This document shows positions 1 through 6,830 of a DNA stretch of 7,459 nucleotides, piece after piece. Numbering within the stretch: position 1 is the first letter of the stretch; the number at the start of each line of letters is the position of its first letter. Location: contig JAJZMW010000166.1 in the NCBI GenBank assembly GCA_021848165.1, positions 1-7,459 on the forward strand, given 5' to 3'. The position numbers and the translations under genes were made by a program. Source of the stretch: Thermoplasmata archaeon (GTDB lineage: Archaea > Thermoplasmatota > Thermoplasmata > Lutacidiplasmatales > UBA184). Under the pieces are notes generated by a model. That model saw only the letters and a program-made list of their open reading frames with translations. It was not told the DNA's origin and did no database searches.

Positions 1-978
1 GACGCAGCTCAGTCCCTCCCGGACGTCGTCGCCCGAGAGCGACTCCTTGTCGGACTTGATCAGGCCGTGGCCCTTCGCGTAGTCGTTGAGCGTCCGCGTC
101 AGCGCCGCGCGGAGGCCGACGACGTGGGTGCCGCCGTCGATCGTGTTGATGTTGTTGACGAAGGCGAGCGTCGTGTCGTTGTAGCCGTCGTTGTACTGGA
201 GGGCGAGCTCGATGTCGGTGGTGTCGCGCTTCGCGTGCAGCGAGATCGGGGGGCTGAAGAGCACGTTCGTCGCCCCGTTGAGATCGGTGACGAACTCGAC
301 GAGGCCCCCGGCGTGGTGGAACGTCGTGTCCGTCCCGTCCCGCTCGTCGCGGAAGCGGATCGTGACCTGCGGATTGAGGAAGGAGAGCTCCTTGAGGCGG
401 CGCTCGATCGTCGCCCGGTCGAACACGACCGTCTCGAAGATCTCCCGGTCCGGGAGGAAGCGGGTCTGTGTCCCGGTCCCCTCGGCCGCCTCGAGCTGCT
501 GCACCGGCGCGACCGGCACCCCGCGCTCGTAGCGCTGGAAGTGCACGTGGCCGCCCCGGCGGACCCGTACCTCGGTCCACTCGGACAGGGCGTTGACGAC
601 GTGGACGCCGACCCCGTGCAGGCCACCCGAGACCTTGTAGGCCCCCTTCTCGAACTTGGATCCGGCGTGGAGGACCGTCATCACGATCTCGAGCGACGAC
701 TTGTGGAAGCGCGGGTGCTCCTCGACCGGGATCCCGCGCCCGTTGTCCGACACCGTGCACGTGCCGTCCCGGCCGAGCACGACCTCGATGTCGGTGCAGA
801 CACCGGCGAGGACCTCGTCGATCGAGTTGTCGACGACCTCCGTGACCAGGTGGTGGAGACCGCGGGCATCGGTCGAGCCGATGTACATCCCCGGGCGCTT
901 GCGGACGGCGCTCAGGCCCTCGAGGACCTGGATCGAACTCGCGTCGTACTTCGCGACCGCCGCGCCCTGAGGATTCAT
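1..978 (-). CDS. gyrB: DNA gyrase subunit B, N-terminal part (cut by window edge)
   Basis: This is the ATPase half of the type IIA topoisomerase that, with GyrA, introduces negative supercoils using ATP. The first 326 residues are visible, about half of a usual GyrB; the toprim region and C-terminus lie beyond position 1. The GHKL ATPase motifs are intact: EVVDNSIDE (residues 47-55, catalytic Glu47 and Mg-binding Asn51), DNGRGIP (78-84) and the ATP lid GGLHGVG (118-124). The transducer start is recognisable as YNDGYNDTTLAFVNNINT followed by DGGTH, and the frame is open to the edge at DVREGLSCV. The ATG at 978-976 is chosen because KYDASSIQVLEGLSAVRKRPG is the normal GyrB beginning and no upstream start fits better. 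A palindromic GTTATAAC about 52 bases upstream could be its TATA box. No clear Shine-Dalgarno is seen. Archaeal gyrases are generally regarded as acquired from bacteria. The family assignment is very secure. Confidence 0.97.
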   Translation of the reverse strand, partial: MNPQGAAVAKYDASSIQVLEGLSAVRKRPGMYIGSTDARGLHHLVTEVVDNSIDEVLAGVCTDIEVVLGRDGTCTVSDNGRGIPVEEHPRFHKSSLEIVMTVLHAGSKFEKGAYKVSGGLHGVGVHVVNALSEWTEVRVRRGGHVHFQRYERGVPVAPVQQLEAAEGTGTQTRFLPDREIFETVVFDRATIERRLKELSFLNPQVTIRFRDERDGTDTTFHHAGGLVEFVTDLNGATNVLFSPPISLHAKRDTTDIELALQYNDGYNDTTLAFVNNINTIDGGTHVVGLRAALTRTLNDYAKGHGLIKSDKESLSGDDVREGLSCV

Positions 979-1025
979 GGGTTCTATCGCCGGGAAACCC
1001 CAGCGAATTCACGAGCCGGAAATGC

Positions 1026-1033
1026 GTTATAAC
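1026..1033 (-). promoter_or_regulatory. Probable TATA box of gyrB
   Basis: GTTATAAC is an AT-rich island in very GC-rich DNA. Its centre is about 52 bases upstream of the gyrB start codon, which predicts a transcript start near 1004 and a leader of about 26 nt. The sequence is its own reverse complement, so direction cannot be read from the box alone. Assignment to gyrB rests on the lack of a better candidate nearer the gene. Confidence 0.45.
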
Positions 1034-1046
1034 GGTATGCGCGCGA

Positions 1047-1079
1047 GAGAAATGGGGGGTCGTTCCACCCCCGTTTCTC
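1047..1079. repeat. 12-bp inverted repeat with 9-nt loop between gyrB and grpE
   Basis: The left arm GAGAAATGGGGG (1047-1058) pairs with the right arm CCCCCGTTTCTC (1068-1079), with one T-G wobble at 1053/1073 and nine bases between the arms. It lies 14 bases beyond the gyrB TATA box on its upstream side, a suitable place for an operator or activator site. The right arm belongs to a 14-base sequence that recurs in the opposite orientation next to the grpE TATA box. It has no run of T after it and sits between divergent genes, so a terminator is unlikely. The regulator is unknown. Confidence 0.5.
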
Positions 1080-1197
1080 GCCCCTCCCGAACGGGCGATC
1101 CCGGGCCATCCGACGCGGGCGCGCGGGGGGCTCCGGGAGCCGCGTCCAGCGGACTCTGCGGAGGCGGAGTTCGTCAATTGTCGAAAGCCGGATTCGG

Positions 1198-1211
1198 GGG
1201 GCGAGAAACGG
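1198..1211 (+). promoter_or_regulatory. Second copy of the GGGGCGAGAAACGG element at the grpE promoter
   Basis: The 14 bases GGGGCGAGAAACGG abut the grpE TATA box, where the archaeal BRE (TFB-recognition element) is expected. An exact reverse-complement copy lies at 1071-1084, and the core GAGAAAYGG also occurs at 1047-1055. Its position suggests a BRE, a regulator site, or both. The exact 14-base match is directly visible; the function is inferred. Confidence 0.4.
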
Positions 1212-1218
1212 CTTATAA
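1212..1218 (+). promoter_or_regulatory. TATA box of the grpE-HMGR-pdxT unit
   Basis: CTTATAA is centred 25-26 bases before the grpE ATG at 1241. In archaea transcription begins about 25 bases after the TATA centre, so the transcript would start at or next to the A of the ATG and be leaderless. This also argues against the longer upstream reading frame for grpE. Confidence 0.65.
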
Positions 1219-1240
1219 CCGCCCCTCGTGCGCCGGCGCG

Positions 1241-1804
1241 ATGGAGGAGGGAGGGACGAGCGGACCGGTCCCCCCGGCCGACCGGACGGAGAGCCCGCCC
1301 CCGGAGGCTCGCGCCCGGCCGACCGAGGCCCGACCCGAGGAGGACTGGGCGATCCGCTACCGCTACCTGCTCGCCGACTTCGACAACTTCCGCAAGCGGA
1401 GCGAGCGCGAGAAGGAGCTCGGGGCCCGGCGCGCCCAAGCGGAGCTCCTCCGCGAGCTGATCCCGCTCTACGAGGCGTTCGGCCACGCGCGCCGCTCGAT
1501 CCCCGAGGGGGCGGCGGAGCTCGCGCGCGGGTTCGATCTTCTCGAAGCGGAGTGGCAGAAGTTCTTCCAACGCGAATCGGTCCGGCCCGTCGCGACCGTC
1601 GGGGCGCCGTTCGCCCCGGAGGACGAGGAGGCCGTCGCCGAGACCGCCGCCGGGGAGGGGCGACCCGAAGGGACCGTGGTCGAGGTCGTCCAACAGGGAT
1701 ACCGATGCTCCGGCGGCCTCCTGCGCCCCGCCAAGGTCGTGGTGGCGCGCCGCTCCGAGCCTCCCGCCCTCCCAGCTCCTCCTTCGGAGCAGACGGATCC
1801 ATGA
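1241..1804 (+). CDS. grpE: GrpE-type nucleotide exchange factor for DnaK
   Basis: GrpE releases ADP from DnaK during the Hsp70 folding cycle in the cytoplasm. The 187-residue protein has the family layout. A charged, Pro-rich disordered N-terminus (about 1-33) is followed by a long helix with the YLLADFDNFRKRSERE signature (42-57) that makes the dimer coiled coil. Next is GFDLLEAEWQKFF (97-109), then the C-terminal beta wing from VRPVATVGAPFAPEDEEAV to GYRCSGGLLRPAKVVVAR (153-170). Where many GrpEs have His in the wing motif (HEAV), this one has Glu (EEAV). The ATG at 1241 is chosen because it falls 25-26 bases after a TATA box; the same frame is open further upstream but contains that promoter and no family sequence. 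Its stop overlaps the next start as ATGA. Neither dnaK nor dnaJ is in the window. The family call is secure. Confidence 0.93.
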   Translation: MEEGGTSGPVPPADRTESPPPEARARPTEARPEEDWAIRYRYLLADFDNFRKRSEREKELGARRAQAELLRELIPLYEAFGHARRSIPEGAAELARGFDLLEAEWQKFFQRESVRPVATVGAPFAPEDEEAVAETAAGEGRPEGTVVEVVQQGYRCSGGLLRPAKVVVARRSEPPALPAPPSEQTDP

Positions 1805-3102
1805 CCGAACGATCGAGCGAGATCTCCGGGTTCTACCGCAAGAGCATCGCCGAGCGCCGAGCGACCGTGGCCGCCTGGGGCGGGCTCAGCGACGCCGAGC
1901 TGGCGAGCTACGAGTTCCCGCCCGGCATCGACCCCGGGACGATCGACCGGATGATCGAGAACGTCATCGGCGTCTTCCCGCTCCCGCTCGGCGTCGCCAC
2001 GCACTTCCGGGTCAACGAGGTCGACTACCTCGTCCCGATGGCGCTCGAAGAGCCGAGCGTGGTCGCCGCCGCCTCGAACTCCGCCAAGGTCGCCCGCGGG
2101 GCGGGGGGGTTCCACGCGAGCTCCACGCCGCCGGTGATGATCGGGCAGGTGCAGCTCCTCGACGTCCCCGACCCGGCCGCCGCGCGCCAACGCCTCCTCG
2201 CGGAGCGGGACCGGCTGCTCGCCGCGGCGAACGCGCTCGACCCCGTGCTCGTCAAGTTCGGCGGCGGCGCCCGCGACCTCGAGGTCCGGATCCTGGAGGC
2301 GCCGAGCGGGACGATGCTCGTCGTCCACCTCCTCGTCGACGCCCGCGACGCGGGCGGGATGAACGCGGTCAACACGATGTGCGAGGCGCTGGGACCGGAG
2401 TTCGCCCGGATCACCGGCGGCCGCTTCCGGCTCCGGATCATCTCGAACCTCGCCGTCCACCGGCTCGTGCGGGCCCGCGCGACGTTCCCCGCGGCGGCGC
2501 TCGCGACCGAGCAGGCGACCGGGCCCGAGGTCGTCCGCGCGATCCTCGAGGCGTACCGGTTCGCGGTCGCGGACCCGTTCCGCTGCGCGACCCACAACAA
2601 GGGGATCATGAACGGCATCTCCGCCGTGGTGATCGCCACGGGCAACGACTTCCGGGCGATCGAGTCCGGGGCGCACTCCTACTCGGCGTTCACCGCGCCG
2701 CTCGGCCACGTCCTCAAGCCCCTGACGACGTACGAGCAGGACGCGCGCGGCGATCTCGTGGGGTCGATCGAGCTGCCGATGCCGGTCGGGCTCATCGGCG
2801 GCGCGACGGCGGTCCACCCGACCGCCAAGGCGAACGTCAAGCTCCTCGGGGTCCGGTCCGCGAAGGAGCTCGCGGAGGTGATCGCCTCCGTCGGCCTCGC
2901 CCAGAACTTCGGCGCCCTGCGGGCCCTCGCGACCGAGGGGATCCAGCGGGGGCACATGGAGCTCCACGCGCGCAACCTCGCCGTCAGCGCCGGGGCGAAG
3001 CCCGCGGAGGTCGACCGCGTGGTCGATCGCCTCCTCCGCGACAAGGCGATCCGCTTCGACCGGGCGAAGGCGATCGTCGAGGAGCTGCACCGGACGGCGT
3101 AG
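1801..3102 (+). CDS. Class II 3-hydroxy-3-methylglutaryl-CoA reductase
   Basis: This enzyme reduces HMG-CoA to mevalonate, the committed step towards archaeal isoprenoid lipids. At 433 residues without membrane segments it matches the soluble class II enzymes (Pseudomonas mevalonii type). Signatures are ENVIGVFPLPLGVA (53-66), ALEEPSVVAAASNSAK (81-96), HNKGIMNG (265-272), ATGNDFRAIESGAHSYS (279-295) and GHMELHARN (384-392). The expected catalytic residues are visible: Glu83, Lys267, Asp283 and His385. The dinucleotide-binding stretch reads RDAGGMNAVNT (182-192), with Gly where DAMG is usual. Cofactor preference (NADH or NADPH) cannot be settled from the sequence. The ATG start lies inside the grpE stop (ATGA overlap), implying translational coupling. 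The gene symbol is left blank because class II genes are named mvaA or hmgA in different systems. Confidence 0.95.
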   Translation: MTERSSEISGFYRKSIAERRATVAAWGGLSDAELASYEFPPGIDPGTIDRMIENVIGVFPLPLGVATHFRVNEVDYLVPMALEEPSVVAAASNSAKVARGAGGFHASSTPPVMIGQVQLLDVPDPAAARQRLLAERDRLLAAANALDPVLVKFGGGARDLEVRILEAPSGTMLVVHLLVDARDAGGMNAVNTMCEALGPEFARITGGRFRLRIISNLAVHRLVRARATFPAAALATEQATGPEVVRAILEAYRFAVADPFRCATHNKGIMNGISAVVIATGNDFRAIESGAHSYSAFTAPLGHVLKPLTTYEQDARGDLVGSIELPMPVGLIGGATAVHPTAKANVKLLGVRSAKELAEVIASVGLAQNFGALRALATEGIQRGHMELHARNLAVSAGAKPAEVDRVVDRLLRDKAIRFDRAKAIVEELHRTA

Positions 3103-3705
3103 ATGCGTCCGGTGGCGATCGGCGTCCTCGCCCTGCAGGGCGACGTCCCCGAGCACGCCCGCGCCGTCGCCGCCTGGGCGGCCCCGCCCGGCGTGCGGAC
3201 CGTGCGGGGCCCGTCGGACCTCGTGGGGCTCGAGGCGCTCCTCCTGCCGGGGGGGGAGTCGACGACGATCGCCGACCTCCTCGATCGGACCGGATTGCGC
3301 GCGCCGCTCCTTCGGGCGGTGGAGGGCGGCCTCGCCGTCCTCGCGACGTGCGCCGGCCTCATCCTTCTCGCGCGCGAGATCGAGCCGAGCCCCGGGGGCC
3401 GGGACCCCCGGCCGCTCGGGATCCTTGACGTGCGGGTCCGGCGCAACGACTTCGGCCGCCAGCGAGAGTCGTTCGAGGCGCCCGTGCGGATCGACCTCCT
3501 GCGCCCTCCCCGGTTCCCGGGGGCGTTCGTCCGGTCCCCGCGGATCCTCGCGGTCGGGCCGGGCGCGGAGCCGATCGCGTTCCGGGGCGAGGAGGTCGTG
3601 GGGGTCCGCGCCGGCCGGGTCTGGGGGCTGACGTTCCATCCGGAGCTGACCGGCGACCCGCGCCTGCACCGCGCCTTCCTCGCGGAGGCCGGGCGCGCTC
3701 GTTAG
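3103..3705 (+). CDS. pdxT: Pyridoxal 5'-phosphate synthase glutaminase subunit PdxT
   Basis: PdxT hydrolyses glutamine and channels ammonia to PdxS, which makes pyridoxal phosphate from ribose 5-phosphate and glyceraldehyde 3-phosphate. The 200-residue protein is the usual family length. It carries GVLALQGDVPEH (7-18), LLPGGESTT (47-55), the nucleophile motif TCAG with Cys83, GRQRESFE (118-125) and FHPELTGD (178-185), which supplies His179 and Glu181 of the Cys-His-Glu triad. The ATG follows the HMG-CoA reductase stop codon with no gap, so translation is probably coupled. No strong Shine-Dalgarno is visible. PdxS, its obligate partner, is not in the window. The stop codon overlaps the stop of the convergent minus-strand gene. 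Confidence 0.96.
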   Translation: MRPVAIGVLALQGDVPEHARAVAAWAAPPGVRTVRGPSDLVGLEALLLPGGESTTIADLLDRTGLRAPLLRAVEGGLAVLATCAGLILLAREIEPSPGGRDPRPLGILDVRVRRNDFGRQRESFEAPVRIDLLRPPRFPGAFVRSPRILAVGPGAEPIAFRGEEVVGVRAGRVWGLTFHPELTGDPRLHRAFLAEAGRAR

Positions 3706-5159
3706 TGGTACGTGTCGAACCGGTACGGCTCGAGGGGGAGCTCCCCGAGCGCCATCAGGAACTCGGGCGGGGTGAGCAGCGGCTTCGGGTAGAGGGCGCT
3801 ATCGTCCAGCGCGATCCGCGGGCACGCGGTGTTCACGTAGGCGTCGAACGCCCGCCCCTCGAGATCCCGCGGATCGATCCGGGAGAACGTGAGGATCTCG
3901 GCCTCCCACCCCCGTCGCCGGGCCCGGTTCTGCAGCGCGAGCGCGGTCGCGGTCCGGTTCTGCCCGGCGAACGTCGAGACGAGGATCCCCCATCGCGTCG
4001 CGTCCCGCAGGCTCGCGACGAGCAACTGGCGACGGCGGACGAGCGCGCCCCGATCGATCGGGGGCTCGAGCGTCGCCCGGAGCGGGTCGAGGGCGTGCAC
4101 GGGTCGATCGGTCGCGTAGGCGAGGCCGATCGGGTGGAACTGGCCGGTCCCGAGGAAGAGGAACGCGTCGACCGCCTCCCGGATCGACTCCGCCCCCGTG
4201 TAGTTGCACCCGAGCGCCTGCGACGCGTAGGCGAGGCGCCGATCCCCGGAGCCCACGCGGGCTTCGAGGCCGACCGCGGCGAGGGCCCGCTGGAGGGGCT
4301 CGACGAGATCGAGGTGCTGGATCGAGGCGACGATCCCGAGACGTCGCGGAAGCCCGGCGGCGCGGACGATCTCCGCCAATCGGACCGGGTCGCCCCCGGG
4401 GTGGCGCATCTCCACGAAGTAGCTCGGGACGGTCGGGACCATGTTCGGGATCGGGGCGTGGCCGAGGACCACCGCTGCGTCGGCCCCGGGGACCTCGTCC
4501 GGGAGCGGTCCGTCGCACGCCCCGAAGCAGGCCCGCCCGGCGAGGAAGACCTCGACGCCCGTCGCCGTGCGGATCTCCGCCGCGAGGTCGTGGGCGTTGC
4601 GGACGAGGCCGGCCGGGACCTGCAGCGCGAGCCGGCGGGGTCGATCGGCGCGGATCGCCGCGAAGAGCTCGGGCCCGACCTCGCGGAAGACCTGCGGGGC
4701 GCGCGTCGATCCCGGCGGGAGCAGCGGGACGAGCCGTTCGACGACCCGTTGGACCGCCTCCCGATTGTCGGGATAGAAGAGCCGGCCGACCGCGACCTCC
4801 GGGGTCACGAGCTCGCTCGCGTCGTGCTCCGCGCTCAGCGTCGGGGTCCAGCCGCGCGGCGTCTCGACCGCGAAGGCGTGCAGCCGCCAGGTCCCCTCGC
4901 CGTTCGGCGCGTCGAACGGGACCTGCCAGTCGAGCGGAACGATCCGGCCCGAAACGGAGAGGCCGGTCTCCTCCCGGACCTCCCGCACGAGCGCCGCCCG
5001 GTAGTCCGCGTCGGTCGGCTCGACCTTTCCGGTGATCGGCGTCCAGCCTCCGCCGCGCGCCGCGGTCCGGCGGAAGATCCACAGGCGCAGCGGCGGCGCC
5101 GAGTAGAGGTACCCCTCGACGCACTCCCGCACGATCGTGCCGGGCGGGGCGGCGCTCAC
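3702..5159 (-). CDS. Nudix hydrolase - Dph2 diphthamide synthase fusion
   Basis: One 485-residue frame joins two enzymes. Residues about 8-145 are a Nudix domain, which cleaves nucleoside diphosphates linked to another moiety. Its box starts at Gly44 and ends REVREETGL (59-67), with the catalytic acidic residues present but one extra residue in the middle. Residues about 158-485 are a near full-length archaeal Dph2, the non-classical radical-SAM enzyme that transfers 3-amino-3-carboxypropyl to a histidine of EF-2 as the first diphthamide step. It shows ALQVPAGL (178-185), then the three iron-sulfur ligands: Cys215 in CFGACD, Cys318 in ALGCNYTG and Cys446 in NTACPRIALDD. There is no ATG, GTG or TTG in the linker, and the first internal Met is residue 240, so a separate Dph2 start is unlikely. 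The GTG start overlaps the NAC stop (GTGA), with a GAGG six bases before it. The Nudix substrate is unknown. Confidence 0.9.
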   Translation of the reverse strand: MSAAPPGTIVRECVEGYLYSAPPLRLWIFRRTAARGGGWTPITGKVEPTDADYRAALVREVREETGLSVSGRIVPLDWQVPFDAPNGEGTWRLHAFAVETPRGWTPTLSAEHDASELVTPEVAVGRLFYPDNREAVQRVVERLVPLLPPGSTRAPQVFREVGPELFAAIRADRPRRLALQVPAGLVRNAHDLAAEIRTATGVEVFLAGRACFGACDGPLPDEVPGADAAVVLGHAPIPNMVPTVPSYFVEMRHPGGDPVRLAEIVRAAGLPRRLGIVASIQHLDLVEPLQRALAAVGLEARVGSGDRRLAYASQALGCNYTGAESIREAVDAFLFLGTGQFHPIGLAYATDRPVHALDPLRATLEPPIDRGALVRRRQLLVASLRDATRWGILVSTFAGQNRTATALALQNRARRRGWEAEILTFSRIDPRDLEGRAFDAYVNTACPRIALDDSALYPKPLLTPPEFLMALGELPLEPYRFDTYH

Positions 5160-5560
5160 CCCGGGCCTCGGCGCGTGAGGAGGTGGAGGATCGCCTCCGC
5201 CGGGGCGCCGTGGCTGACGAAGAGAGCCTCGATCGCCTCTTCGCGGGAGACGTTCGCCTGGCCCATCACGAGCTCGATGTCCTCTTCGGGAGGCCCGCTC
5301 GCGGTCGACGGAGCGGCCGGGGAAGAGGGGGCTGCCGCGGCCCCGCCGGCGCCCCGCGGGCGGATCGTCGGGGTCCCGACGACCTGGTAGGTCCGGGTCC
5401 CTTGCACGGAGAGGATCGTGACCTCGGGGCGCTCGAAGACGTGCTCCTTGTCGCGGGTCCGCACGATGACCTCCTCGACGCCGTCGACCGGTTCGGTCGT
5501 GAGACCGAGCTGGCGCATCATCCGCTGCATCTGGCGGGGGTCGCGGGGGTTCCCGAGCAT
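5156..5560 (-). CDS. Nascent polypeptide-associated complex protein (archaeal NAC)
   Basis: Archaeal NAC is a homodimer that binds near the ribosomal exit tunnel and contacts emerging chains. The 134-residue protein has a Met- and Arg-rich N-terminus (DPRQMQRMMRQLGL, 7-20), a NAC domain (about 20-65, with VEEVIVRTRDKEHVFERPEV and GTRTYQVVG), an Ala/Pro-rich linker (about 66-90) and a C-terminal UBA domain (about 92-130, EEDIELVMGQANVSREEAIEAL... AEAILHLL). Length and order are those of archaeal NAC. It starts 25 bases after the stop of the CBS-HPF gene, with no TATA box in the gap, so the two are probably co-transcribed. A GAGGGG lies upstream of the ATG at slightly long spacing. Its TGA stop overlaps the GTG of the Nudix-Dph2 gene, which fits coupled translation. 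Confidence 0.95.
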   Translation of the reverse strand: MLGNPRDPRQMQRMMRQLGLTTEPVDGVEEVIVRTRDKEHVFERPEVTILSVQGTRTYQVVGTPTIRPRGAGGAAAAPSSPAAPSTASGPPEEDIELVMGQANVSREEAIEALFVSHGAPAEAILHLLTRRGPG

Positions 5561-5585
5561 GCTCTCGCCCCTCGGTTTCCGCGCC

Positions 5586-6830
5586 CTAGTCCGGGGCCCC
5601 CGGATCCGTCGCGCGGCGCAGGCGCTGCTCGAGCTCCGAATCCGCGGAGACGGTCTCCTCGTCGGAGATCCCGGCGCTCGGGCGGCGCCCGCGGCGGGGC
5701 CGTCGTGCCTCCTCGTGTCGGCGCCGGACCTGGCCGAGGAGTTCGTCCATGAGGTCGGTCGTGCCGCTGAGGAAGTTCCACCCGCCGGTCGAGGCGTAGA
5801 AGATCCCGTGGTTCGTGTGGAGCCGCGCCTCGATCGAGACGTCCCCGGTCCGGTGGTTCGCGTGCGGCGCGAAGTGGAGGTTCAGCAGGAGCGGCTTCGC
5901 GTAGCGGGCGACCCGACGCAGACCCTTCGCCACCGCCCGGTCGATCTCGGTGAGGACGGCCGGGTCGCTCGCACCGCGCAGGCCGGTGACCTCGACGTAG
6001 ACGTCGCCGAGCGCCGCGGTGTCCCGGGCGCCGTGCGCGATCGCGAGGCCGAGCAGGTCGGTCTGGCGCACGATCGACTCGGGCTTGCCGTCGGGGCCGA
6101 TGACGAAGACGCTCGAGATGCGCTCTCGCAGCATCCGGCGGGACGCCTCGGCGATCGCCGTTCCGCGGGGGACGGTCACCGCGGGGCTGTGCATGATCGT
6201 GCGGATCTCGACATCGCCGGCGGAGCCGGGCCGGGCGGCGTCGCGCTTCCCGCCGACGACGGGGCGCCAGAGGATCCGGCCGAGGTCGGCGATCCCGACG
6301 GCCCCGGTGAGCCGCCCCCGGGCGTCGACGACGGGCAGCGGGTGCTCCTCGAGCTGCCGGATGCGGGCGAGGAGCGTGCGGACGGGATCGGTCTCCTTCA
6401 TGGTGAGCGTGATCGACCGGGCGATCTCGTCGACCGTCGTCGTCCCGTGGAGGACCGACGCCGGGAGCGCCTTGAGCAGGTCGGTCCGGCTGACGACCCC
6501 CAGGAGCTCGCCGCGGCGGTCGACGACCGGCGCCCCGCGGATCCCCGAGGCGAGGAGCTGCTCCGCGATCTCGGGGTAGAGCATCTGCGGGGGCAGGACC
6601 GGGGGGAGGATCAGGAGGTGTTCCGCCTTCGTCGAGAGCGGCAGGCTCGCCCGGCGGGCGATCGACTCGAACGTCAGGAGGCCCACGTAGCGCCCCCCGC
6701 GCAGCACCGGGATCTCGTGGATCTCGCGGGAGCGCATCAACCCGAGGGCCTCGCTCAACGGCGCGGTGTGCGCGATCGTGATCGGGTCCCGGCTCATCAG
6801 CTCCGCAGCGGTCGGCCAGCGGTCGGGCAT
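5586..6830 (-). CDS. Four-CBS-domain protein with C-terminal HPF/RaiA-like ribosome-binding domain
   Basis: Residue numbers count from the alternative GTG at 6839; subtract 3 for the preferred ATG at 6830. Four CBS domains lie at about 10-62 (MSRDPITI... IPVLRGGRYVGLLT), 75-124 (APVVDRRGELLGVVSRTD), 137-188 (PLPVVDARGRLTGAVGIAD) and 210-266 (VFVIGPDGKPESIVRQTD). CBS pairs usually bind adenine nucleotides, and the S/T-x-x-D type ligand motif is clearest in the second (SRTD) and plausible in the fourth. Residues about 279-380 resemble the beta-alpha-beta-beta-beta-alpha domain of HPF/RaiA hibernation factors: VEVTGLRG, DRAVAKGLRRVARYAK, LLLNLHFAPH, VSIEARLHT, IFYASTGGWN, then the helix DLMDELLGQVRRRHEEARR. 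A basic stretch and an acidic tail follow. The likely role is nucleotide-gated ribosome binding; this is inferred. ATG 6830 is chosen because it lies about 27 bases after an AT-rich TATA-like box, while the GTG would be too close. Confidence 0.85.
   Translation of the reverse strand: MPDRWPTAAELMSRDPITIAHTAPLSEALGLMRSREIHEIPVLRGGRYVGLLTFESIARRASLPLSTKAEHLLILPPVLPPQMLYPEIAEQLLASGIRGAPVVDRRGELLGVVSRTDLLKALPASVLHGTTTVDEIARSITLTMKETDPVRTLLARIRQLEEHPLPVVDARGRLTGAVGIADLGRILWRPVVGGKRDAARPGSAGDVEIRTIMHSPAVTVPRGTAIAEASRRMLRERISSVFVIGPDGKPESIVRQTDLLGLAIAHGARDTAALGDVYVEVTGLRGASDPAVLTEIDRAVAKGLRRVARYAKPLLLNLHFAPHANHRTGDVSIEARLHTNHGIFYASTGGWNFLSGTTDLMDELLGQVRRRHEEARRPRRGRRPSAGISDEETVSADSELEQRLRRATDPGAPD

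Noticed and set aside
67..1032. A 321-codon open frame on the plus strand opposite gyrB
   Set aside because: The minus strand encodes a textbook GyrB ATPase domain with every motif in place.
1129..1141. Small inverted repeat GGCTC-CGG-GAGCC between gyrB and grpE
   Set aside because: A 5-bp stem with a 3-base loop is easily met by chance at this GC content, and nothing around it supports a function.
977..1240. N-terminal extension of grpE upstream of the ATG at 1241, which keeps the frame open
   Set aside because: It would contain the promoter TATA box and the inverted repeat, and its translation has no resemblance to GrpE.
1468..3669. A 733-codon open frame on the minus strand, antisense to grpE, HMG-CoA reductase and pdxT
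   Set aside because: It reads as low-complexity Arg/Glu/Asp/Pro-rich protein without motifs. It is the expected antisense shadow of GC-rich third positions in three well-recognised genes.
3705..5390. A 561-codon open frame on the plus strand opposite Nudix-Dph2 and NAC
   Set aside because: It is again a charged, repetitive translation with no family signature, opposite genes whose catalytic motifs are intact.
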